Shown: positions 37,154 through 46,700 of the stretch, piece after piece
Numbering within the stretch: the stretch's first letter is position 1
How the letters are laid out: each line of letters begins with the position of its first letter
Assembly: GCF_024055605.1 (NCBI RefSeq)
Contig: NZ_JAMXLX010000003.1
Coordinates: 186,001 to 250,000 of the forward strand
Source of the DNA: Ciceribacter sichuanensis
GTDB lineage: Bacteria; Pseudomonadota; Alphaproteobacteria; Rhizobiales; Rhizobiaceae
Length of the DNA stretch: 64,000 nucleotides
Reading direction: 5' to 3'
Position numbers and translations under genes: made by a program
Notes under the pieces: model-generated
What the model saw: the letters and a program-made list of their open reading frames with translations, nothing else
Told to the model about the DNA's origin: nothing
The model's database searches: none

Positions 37154-40100
37154 TTGCCCATTTCCAAGATACTTGTCGCCAACCGATCTGAAATCGCCAT
37201 TCGCGTCTTTCGCGCCGCCAACGAACTCGGCCTGAAAACAGTCGCTATATGGGCGGAGGAAGACAAGCTCTCGTTGCATCGCTTCAAGGCGGACGAAAGC
37301 TATCAGATTGGCCGGGGACCGCATCTTTCCCGTGAGCTTGGACCGATCGAAAGCTATCTTTCAATCGATGAGGTCATTCGCGTCGCAAAGCTTTCCGGCG
37401 CCGATGCAATCCATCCGGGCTACGGTCTTCTGTCGGAAAGTCCCGAATTTGTGGACGCCTGCAACGTTGCAGGCATCACTTTTATCGGTCCGCGGCCCGA
37501 AACCATGCGCCAGCTCGGCAACAAGGTCGCCGCCCGTAATCTGGCGATCTCGGTCGGCGTTCCCGTCGTTCCGGCAACCGATCCGCTGCCGGACGATCCG
37601 ACGGAAATCCACCGGCTGGCAGAAGAGATCGGCTATCCGGTGATGTTGAAGGCCTCCTGGGGCGGTGGCGGACGCGGCATGCGTGCCATCCGCGATCCCA
37701 AGGACCTGATCCGGGAGGTGACGGAGGCCAAGCGCGAGGCGAAGGCCGCCTTCGGCAAGGACGAAGTCTATCTGGAGAAGCTGGTCGAGCGGGCCCGGCA
37801 CGTGGAAAGCCAGATCCTCGGCGACACCCATGGCAATGTCGTGCATCTGTTCGAGCGTGACTGCTCCATCCAGCGGCGTAACCAGAAGGTGGTCGAGCGG
37901 GCTCCCGCCCCCTACCTCTCCGACGCCCAGCGTCAGGAGCTGGCCGCCTATTCGCTGAAGATCGCCAAGGCGACGAACTATATCGGCGCCGGCACCGTCG
38001 AGTATCTGATGGATGCCGATACCGGCAAGTTCTACTTCATCGAAGTGAACCCGCGCATCCAGGTCGAGCATACCGTCACCGAAGTCGTGACCGGCATCGA
38101 CATCGTGAAGGCGCAGATCCATATTCTCGACGGTTTTGCCATCGGCACGCCGGAATCGGGCGTTCCGAAGCAGGAAGACATCCGGCTGAACGGCCATGCG
38201 CTCCAGTGCCGCATCACGACCGAAGATCCGGAACAGAACTTCATCCCGGACTATGGTCGTATCACCGGCTATCGCTCTGCCTCGGGTTTCGGCATTCGCC
38301 TCGATGGCGGCACGGCGTATCCGGGCGCGGTGATCACCCGGTTCTACGATCCTCTGCTGGTCAAGGTCACGGCTTGGGCGCCGCAGCCGGAGGAGGCGAT
38401 CGCCCGCATGGACCGCGCGCTTCGCGAGTTCCGCATTCGCGGGGTGGCAACAAACCTCACCTTCCTCGAAGCGATCATCACGCATCCGAAGTTCCGCGAC
38501 AACAGCTATACCACCCGCTTCATCGACACGACGCCGGAACTCTTCCAGCAGGTCAAGCGGCAGGACCGCGCGACTAAGCTGTTGACCTACTTGGCCGACG
38601 TGACCGTCAACGGGCATCCTGAAGCCAAGGGTCGGCCGAAGCCCGCAGCCGATATCGCCGCACCCGTGGTTCCCTTCATCGAGGGCGATATCCAGGCGGG
38701 CACGAAGCAGAAGCTCGATGAACTCGGGCCAAAGAAGTTTGCCGAATGGGTACGGGCGCAGAAGCAGGTTCTGATGACCGATACGACCATGCGCGACGGT
38801 CATCAGTCATTGCTGGCGACGCGCATGCGCACCTATGACATCGCGCGGGTCGCCGGCACATATGCCCGGGCGCTTCCGCAGCTCTTCTCGCTGGAATGCT
38901 GGGGCGGCGCCACTTTCGACGTTTCCATGCGCTTCCTGACGGAAGATCCGTGGGACCGTCTCGCCCGCATCCGTGAGGACGCGCCGAACCTGCTCCTGCA
39001 GATGCTGCTGCGCGGCGCAAACGGCGTCGGCTACAAGAACTATCCCGATAACGTCGTGAAGTATTTCGTCCGTCAGGCTGCCAGGGGCGGCATCGATGTC
39101 TTCCGCGTATTCGACTGCCTCAACTGGGTCGACAACATGCGTGTCTCGATGGATGCGGTGGCGGAGGAGAACAGGATTTGCGAAGCCGCGATCTGCTATA
39201 CCGGCGACATCCTCAATTCGGCTAGGCCGAAATACGACCTCAAGTACTACACCGCCCTTGCCGCCGAGCTGGAGCGGGCGGGTGCGCACATGATCGCATT
39301 GAAGGACATGGCGGGCCTCCTGAAGCCGGCGGCCGCCCGTGTGCTCTTCAAGGCATTGCGCGAGGCGACCGACCTGCCGATCCATTTTCATACGCACGAT
39401 ACGTCCGGTATTGCAGCCGCGACGGTGCTTGCGGCGGTGGAAACGGGTGTCGACGTGGTGGATGCGGCAATGGATGCCCTTTCCGGCAATACGTCGCAGC
39501 CCTGCCTCGGTTCCATCGTGGAGGCGCTCAAGGGTTCGGAGCGCGATCCGGGTCTCGATCCGCAGTGGATCCGGCGCATTTCCTTCTATTGGGAGGCCGT
39601 CCGTAACCAGTATGTGGCCTTCGAAAGCGATCTCAAGGGACCGGCTTCGGAAGTCTATCTGCACGAAATGCCGGGCGGGCAGTTCACCAACCTCAAGGAA
39701 CAGGCACGTTCGCTCGGTCTGGAGACACGCTGGCATCAGGTGGCGCAGGCCTATGCCGACGCCAACCAGATGTTCGGCGATATCGTCAAGGTGACGCCGT
39801 CCTCCAAGGTGGTCGGCGACATGGCCTTGATGATGGTTTCGCAGGACCTGACCGTGGCCGATGTCGTAAACCCGGAGAAGGACATCGCCTTCCCGGATTC
39901 GGTGGTCTCCATGCTGAAGGGTGACCTCGGTCAGCCTCCGGGTGGCTGGCCGGAAGCCCTGCAGAAGAAGGCGCTCAAGGGCGACAAGCCTTATACGGCA
40001 GTCCCGGGATCGCTGTTGCCTCCGGCGGATCTCGATGCGGAGCGCAAGACGATTGAGACAAAGCTGGAGCGTGCGGTTTCCGACTTCGAATTCGCATCCT

Positions 40101-40612
40101 ACCTGATGTATCCCAAGGTCTTCACCGATTACGCGATGGTCGCCGAGACCTATGGCCCGGTGGGCGTTTTGCCGACGCTTGCCTATTTCTACGGGCTGGC
40201 GCCGGGCGAGGAACTGCAGCCGGAGATCGAGCGGGGCAAGTCGCTGGTCATTCTGCATCAGGCCAAGAGCGAGCCGGACGAGCAGGCGATGGTGAAGGTG
40301 TTCTTCGAACTCAATGGCCAGCCGCGCCTGATCAAGGTACCGGATCGCAACCGCGCCGCCACCTCGCTGGCGCGTCGCAAGGCCGACGTGGCGAATTCCG
40401 CCCATCTCGGCGCACCGATGCCGGGCGTGGTCTCGACCGTTTCCGTCTCCGCCGGCCAGTCGATCAAGTCGGGCGACGTGCTGCTTTCCATCGAGGCGAT
40501 GAAGATGGAAACGGCGCTTCATGCGGACCGCGACGGCACCATTGCCGAAGTGCTGGTCAAGACCGGGGACCAGATCGACGCCAAGGATCTACTGGTGGTC
40601 TTCGCCGACTGA
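37154..40612 (+). CDS. pyc: Pyruvate carboxylase
   Basis: Biotin-dependent anaplerotic enzyme making oxaloacetate from pyruvate and bicarbonate, active as a tetramer. The 1152 residues hold biotin carboxylase (about 1-470; 'MLKASWGGGGRGMR', 'FIEVNPRIQVEHTVTE'), carboxyltransferase (about 530-1000; 'LLTD'-type strand 'LMTDTTMRDGHQSLLATR') and the C-terminal biotin carrier with AMKM, Lys1117 being biotinylated. The start is TTG 37154, because GAGGAG lies six bases before it and PISKILVANRSEIAIRV follows, as in the Rhizobium etli enzyme. The frame opens at 37001 inside luxR. A strong terminator follows. Confidence 0.97.
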   Translation: MPISKILVANRSEIAIRVFRAANELGLKTVAIWAEEDKLSLHRFKADESYQIGRGPHLSRELGPIESYLSIDEVIRVAKLSGADAIHPGYGLLSESPEFVDACNVAGITFIGPRPETMRQLGNKVAARNLAISVGVPVVPATDPLPDDPTEIHRLAEEIGYPVMLKASWGGGGRGMRAIRDPKDLIREVTEAKREAKAAFGKDEVYLEKLVERARHVESQILGDTHGNVVHLFERDCSIQRRNQKVVERAPAPYLSDAQRQELAAYSLKIAKATNYIGAGTVEYLMDADTGKFYFIEVNPRIQVEHTVTEVVTGIDIVKAQIHILDGFAIGTPESGVPKQEDIRLNGHALQCRITTEDPEQNFIPDYGRITGYRSASGFGIRLDGGTAYPGAVITRFYDPLLVKVTAWAPQPEEAIARMDRALREFRIRGVATNLTFLEAIITHPKFRDNSYTTRFIDTTPELFQQVKRQDRATKLLTYLADVTVNGHPEAKGRPKPAADIAAPVVPFIEGDIQAGTKQKLDELGPKKFAEWVRAQKQVLMTDTTMRDGHQSLLATRMRTYDIARVAGTYARALPQLFSLECWGGATFDVSMRFLTEDPWDRLARIREDAPNLLLQMLLRGANGVGYKNYPDNVVKYFVRQAARGGIDVFRVFDCLNWVDNMRVSMDAVAEENRICEAAICYTGDILNSARPKYDLKYYTALAAELERAGAHMIALKDMAGLLKPAAARVLFKALREATDLPIHFHTHDTSGIAAATVLAAVETGVDVVDAAMDALSGNTSQPCLGSIVEALKGSERDPGLDPQWIRRISFYWEAVRNQYVAFESDLKGPASEVYLHEMPGGQFTNLKEQARSLGLETRWHQVAQAYADANQMFGDIVKVTPSSKVVGDMALMMVSQDLTVADVVNPEKDIAFPDSVVSMLKGDLGQPPGGWPEALQKKALKGDKPYTAVPGSLLPPADLDAERKTIETKLERAVSDFEFASYLMYPKVFTDYAMVAETYGPVGVLPTLAYFYGLAPGEELQPEIERGKSLVILHQAKSEPDEQAMVKVFFELNGQPRLIKVPDRNRAATSLARRKADVANSAHLGAPMPGVVSTVSVSAGQSIKSGDVLLSIEAMKMETALHADRDGTIAEVLVKTGDQIDAKDLLVVFAD

Positions 40613-40640
40613 CGGTCTCCGCGGGACGCTGGTACGTAAC

Positions 40641-40678
40641 AAAAAAAGCCCCGGCTCTCAGAGCCGGGGCTTTTGTTT
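40641..40678. terminator. Bidirectional terminator between pyc and ndvB
   Basis: A perfect 12-bp stem (AGCCCCGGCTCT and its complement) with a one-base nominal loop, flanked by AAAAAAA on the left and TTTTGTTTT on the right. It serves the convergent genes pyc and ndvB. Confidence 0.88.
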
Positions 40679-40700
40679 TGGTCTTGTCCCGAAGCAGTCG

Positions 40701-43700
40701 TTATTTCGATTTGGTGAGCTTGAAGCCCTTTGCCGGATCGGTGACCTTCTTGCCGTTGACGGTGACGGCAAAGGCCGCATCGCCGCTGCGTTCGACGGCG
40801 ACCTCATAGGCCGTGCCGTCGATCGTCACCGTTGCCTCGAAGCTGTTCCATTCCGGCGGCAGGGCCGGCTGGACGAAGAGCAGGTTGCCCTTGCGGCTGA
40901 TGCCGAGCAGGCCTTCGATAGCGAAGCGGTAGAGCCATCCGGCCGAACCGGTGTACCAGGTCCAGCCGCCGCGACCCGTATAGGCATCGCCGCCATAGAC
41001 ATCGGCTGCGACGACATAGGGTTCGACGCGGTAGCGTTCGGCGGAATCGGCATCCCGGGCGTGATTGACCGGGTTGAGGATCTCGAAGCAGCGCCAGGCA
41101 TCTGCCGCGCGACCGGCCTTGGCGAGCGCCAGACCGAGCCAGATCGCGGCATGGGTATACTGGCCGCCGTTTTCGCGCACACCCGGCGGATAGGCCTTGA
41201 TGTAGCCCGGATCGAGCGGCGACTTGGCGAAGGGCGGGGTGAACAGACGAACGATGCCCGCCTCTTCATCGACCAGTTCGGCAACGGCCGCGTCGAGTGC
41301 CTTGACGGTGCGCTCCGGCTTGCCCTGTCCGGAAAGCACGCTCCAGGACTGGGCAATCGAGTCGATCCTGCACTCTTCCGAGTCCTTCGAACCGAGCGGG
41401 GTGCCGTCGTCGAAGTAGCCGCGACGATAATAGTCGCCATCCCAGCCGGCGGTCTCCAGCGCTTCGGAAAGCGTTGCGAGATGAGCGCTCCAGCGCGAGA
41501 CACGGTCCTTGTCACCCCGGTCTTCGGCATAAACGAGAAAGGATTTGAGCGTTGCGGCAAGGAACCAGCCGAGCCAGACGCTTTCACCCTGACCTTTGGC
41601 GCCGACGCGGTTCATGCCGTCGTTCCAGTCACCGCCGAGGATCAGCGGCAGGCGGTGCGGGCCGGTGCGGGCGACCGCAAGGTCGAGTGCCCGGGCTGCA
41701 TGCTCGTAGAGGTCCGCTTCCTGTTCCGACACCGTCGGCTGGAAGAAGGAATCGTGCCGGTTTTCGTCAAGCAGCGGTCCCTCGAGGAAGGAGAGCTTCT
41801 CGTCGAGGAAGGTCCTGTCGCCGGTTGCTGTGATGTACTCATCCACCGCATGGGCAAGCCACACCACGTCGTCGGAGATGTGGGTGCGCACGCCGGCACC
41901 GGTCTGCGGCAACCACCAGTGCTGGACATCGCCTTCGGGGAACTGGCGTGCCGCTGCATTGAGGATCTGACGGCGGGCGAGTGCCGGCTGGTGCAGCAGG
42001 AAGGCGAGCGTATCCTGCAGCTGATCGCGGAAGCCATAGGCGCCGCTGGCCTGATAAAAGCCGGCACGGGCGAAGATGCGGCAGGCAAGCGCCTGATAGG
42101 GCAGCCAGCGGTTGACGAGGTTATCGAAGGACTGGTCGCCCGTCTTGACCTGCAGCTTGCCGGTGAAGTCGGTCCAGAAGGACTGGGTAGTCGACAGGAT
42201 CGACTGGAAATCTTCCTTCCGGATTTCGCCGATCAGCGCGCGGGCGGCTTCCGCCGTTGCGGTCTCGCCGAGCAGGAAGGTCACATCCTTTTCCGCTCCC
42301 GCCGGCACTTCGATGTCGAAGGCAAGCGCCGCGCAGGGATCACCCTCGGTGTCGATGGAACCCGAGAGGCGCGACTGGCGGGCAAGCGCCTGCGGCATCC
42401 GGATGGTGCCATGGCGTCCGATGAACTCCCTCCGGCTCGCGGTGAAGCCGGCCGGCGTTTCGATGCCGGCGAGGAAGGCGATGCGGCCGGGATAGTTGAT
42501 GTCATACGGATTGGTGGCGAAGAGCGCACCCGTTTCCTCGTCATGAGAGGCAAGAACGAATGGAGCCGTCTTCTGGGCATTGTTGCCCAGCACCCATTCC
42601 GCATAGCCGTAGACCCGATAGGTGCGGGCTTCGCTGCCGGTATTCTTCAGGACAAGACGCGAAAGCTTGACCGGGCGGTTCCTGTCCACTGTCTGGGTCA
42701 GCTCGAGCTCGAGACCGTCTTGGCGGCTGGTGAAGACCGAGTAGCCGAGGCCGTGGCGCGTCTCGAAACGGGCGCTGTCGTTGAGGTTCAGCGACTGGAA
42801 CGGCACATAGGTGCTGCGGCTTTCGAGGTCGACCACATAGAAGGCCTCGCCCGGACGGTTCGTCACCGGATCGTTGGACCAGGGTGTGACCTGATAGTCG
42901 CGCGAGTTCTGGCTCCAGCTGAAGCCTGCACCTTCCGCGGAGACGTGGAAGCCGAACTGCTCGTTGGCGATCACGTTGATCCACGGCTGCGGCGTCGAGG
43001 TCGCTGCGTCGAGGCGCACGACATATTCCGTGCCGTCCTTGGCAAAGCCGCCGAAGCCGTTCCACATGTCGAGGTCATCGGCCGTTACAGGTGTCGTTGC
43101 GACCGGAGCCGAAGCCGGCGTTGCCGGCAGCAGGCCTGTCCATTCGGCTTCTGCACCATCCGGAATGCGCGGCGTGGCAAACAGCGAGACCGCGCGGTTG
43201 ATCTGGTCGACGATCTTGCCGTTGCGGGCATGGAAGACGACGCGGGCGGCGGCGAGAAGGGCCTGCGAGCCGTTCTCGTCCATCAGGTCGTGGCGGACCG
43301 TGAAGACGTGCTGGCGGCCGGATACATCCTGCAGCCGGTTGCGCATGTTTTCCGCGATGCGGTCCAGCGCATGCTGCATGTCCTGGATGTAGGAGGTCGC
43401 GCGCTCGTTGACGATTGCGAGGTCCGCGGTGACGCCACGGCGACGCAGGTATTCGAGGCCGCTCAGCGCTTCGCGGGCGATGTCGATGTCCATGTCGTCG
43501 TTGATGCGCAGCGCAAAAATCGGGAAGTCGCCTGAAATCGCCATCGGCCAGAGTGCCGACTGCGAGCGCAGGCCGGTGCGGACCGTTTCCGGATCCGCAC
43601 GCAGATGCGGATCTGGATAGACGAGGTAGCGGCCAAGATGCTGGAAGGCTGCGGCCTGCTGCGAGGTAATGCCGATGTGGCGCAGTTCCACCTGGGCGCG

Positions 43701-46700
43701 GGTCCAGGCATGGATGAGTTCGTGTGCGAAGGCATCCGGATGCCGGTAGCGCTCGATGGCCTTGTCGACCTCTTCGCGGCTCGGCGTGGCGATGGTCCAG
43801 AAGATCACGCTGACCTTCTTGCCGGAGGGCACGCGCACGACGCGGCGCAGGCTGAGCACCGGATCGAGCGTGAAGCCTTCCGTGCCGGAAAGCGTCGCAC
43901 CCGGATCGAAGGCGGCTGCCTCCGCAAGGCTGCGACCACGACCGAGGAAGCGACGGCGATCCGTCTCGAACTCGGTCGGACGGCCGGGACCGGCATTGTC
44001 GACCACCAGATGGGCGACGCAGATATCCGGATCACTGGGGCTTCGCTTGTTGCGCTCTGCGCGGATCACGTCGCGACGGCGGCCGAACTCGGTCTTGACG
44101 AACATGCGCGAGAACAGCGGATGGGCGTTGTCGGCATCGTCATAGCCCAGCACCGGTTCCAGATAGGAGGTCACTTCGATGAAGCGGTCTTCCGGGCCGG
44201 TGTTGAGGATGGTCAGGCGGCGGCCTTCCGCATCGTGTTCGGTGGCGACGATGCACTCGACGCTCGTCTGGATATCGCCGACCGTCTTGAAGAACTCGGC
44301 CTTGTCGTCGCCGAAGATGACCTTGGTCTTTTCATCCTCGGCGCGGCGCGGCGCGGCGGTCGCCGACCACCACTGGCCGCTTGCCGTGTCGCGCAGGAAG
44401 ATGAAGGTGCCCCAGCGGTCTTCGGTCGGGTCGGCCTTCCAGCGGGAAACCGACTGGCCGTTCCAGCGAGAATAGCCGGAGCCGGTTGCCGTCAGCATCA
44501 CCGAGTAATGTCCGTTCGACAGGAAGGCGACTTCGCGTTCCTTGTTGGCCGGATCTGTGATGGTGCGGATTTCCGGACGCAACAGGTCGGCCTGTCCCTT
44601 GCCGGGGGTCTGGGGCTCGTACTTGGCGCTCATCACCGGGATTTCGCGCGGCGGCTTTTCCTGCAGCAGGAGTTCGGCGGCTTCGATCACCGGATCGGAG
44701 TGGAAGAGTTCGCGCAGGCGACCGTTGAAGGCGACGTTGGCAATTGCCGCGATCGACATGCCGTGGTGGTGGGCATAGTAGTTGTAGACCACCGCGCAGG
44801 TCTTGCCGTCCGGTACGCGGGTGGGAGTGAAATCGACCGCATCGTGGAAGCCGTAGGCGCCGAGCGCGCCGAGCTTGCGCAGGCGCTCCAGGTTCCTGAG
44901 GGATTCCTCGGGATAGTACTGGCTGGCAAGGATCGAGGCGTAGGGCGCGATGACTGCGTTCTGACCAAGGCCGCGCTTGAGGCCGAGCGTCGGTACGCCG
45001 AAGTTAGTGTACTGGTAGTTCATCTCGTGGTCGCGGGCGTTGAACGCCGCTTCCGAGATACCCCACGGAATATTGAGCCGGCGACCGTGATTCATCTGTT
45101 CGACGACGACCAGATTGTTGGTCTGGTTGAGGATACCGCCCTGGCGCTCCTGCATGACGAGCGGCGGCATCAGATATTCGAACATCGAGCCGGACCAGGA
45201 GATCAGCGCCGCACGGGCGCCGATCGGCACGACCTGACGGCCGAGCTTGTACCAGTGTTCGGTCGGCAGGTCGCCCTTGGCGACGGCAAACAGGCTGGTC
45301 AGGCGGCATTCGGAGGCGAGCAGGTCGTAGCAGGCCTCATCGAGCTCGCGGCTTTCGACGCGGTAGCCGATCGACAGCAGGCGGCGCTCCGGCCGGTAGA
45401 GGAAGCTGAAATCCATCGAGAAGGCGATGTCGCGGGCGCGGTCGCGCAGCGTGCAGAGGCGCTGACGCAGCGGGTCGATGTTCGACAGGTCGAAGGACGA
45501 ATCCGCAATATGGGCCTCGCAGACGCCGACCAGGGATTCCGTCCAGCGGGTGACCTCGGCGCTCTGTTCCGAGCGGACCTCGTGATGCAGGTTGGCAGCG
45601 AGCTTCTGGATGTCGCGGGCGAGCACGGCGAGGTTGGCGATGCGGATCGAGGCGAATTCCCGCTCGCGCTTGACGGAGGCAAGACCGGTCTTGAAGCCGA
45701 GGATGCGTTCTTCCAGACGCCGGCGCAGGGGGCGCACCGTCTTGCGGTCGTCCGGCAGCTCCTTCAGTGTCTCGTAGAGGATGCCACAGACATCGCCGAT
45801 GCCGTCGAGGTTACCCTGGAGATGGGCGGAGGGGGCTTCGCCCCATTCGCGGCAGGCGGACGAAATCGCGATCAGGTGGCCGGCGAGGTTGCCGCTGTCG
45901 ACGGCGGAGATGTAGCGCGGGCCGAGCGTCTTCAGCGTATCGGTATGATACCAGTTGAAGAGATGGCCGCGGAACTTGTCCATCCGCTCGACGGTGGAGA
46001 TCGTCTGTTCAAGGCGCTCGATGGTCTGCTCGAAGCTCAGCCAGCCGAAGTGCCGCGCCGAGACGGTCGAGAGCAGGTAGACGCCGATGTTGGTCGGCGA
46101 GGTGCGGTGCGCGACGATCGGTTCCGGGTTTTCCTGATAGTTGTCCGGCGGCAGGTAATTGTCGCCGGCGGTCACGAAGGTCTCGTAGAAGCGCCATGTG
46201 CGGCGGGCGATCTTGCGCAGTTCGACGGTGACCTGTTCGGGAACTTCCAGGCTGTCTTCGGTTTCGGCCGACTGGCTGACATACCAGGCGACGAGCGGGG
46301 AGAAGACCCAGAGCACGACGAAGGGCAGGCCGGTCAGGTAACCGTAGTCGCCGGAGAGCGACGCGGCTGCGACCGCGAGCACGGCCAGAACCGGGGCGTG
46401 CCGCATGGAGCGGTAATAGGAGATGATATCGCCCTGGGCGACAGACTGGACGCTTGCGGCGGTCCGCCATTCCAAGAGCAGCCTGCGGCTCACCGCCATG
46501 CGGTAGATCGAGCGGATGATGGCGTCTGCCATCATGTAGGCCGTGTCGGCGATGAAGACGATGCGCAGTGCGACCTGGGCGTTGACCGAGCGGACTTCCG
46601 ACCATAGCGTCTGGAAGTGGGCGGCGGGAACGATGTCGGTCTGGCGCGGAATGATGCCCGAAAGCAGCGAAATCGTCGGGGCGACGAACAGGCTGAAGAT

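Noticed and set aside
40521-46607. Two open frames of about 1000 codons each on the plus strand, antisense to ndvB
   Set aside because: They mirror ndvB codon positions; GC-rich third positions remove stop codons on the opposite strand. The translations are low in hydrophobic order and show no domain, whereas ndvB is certain.
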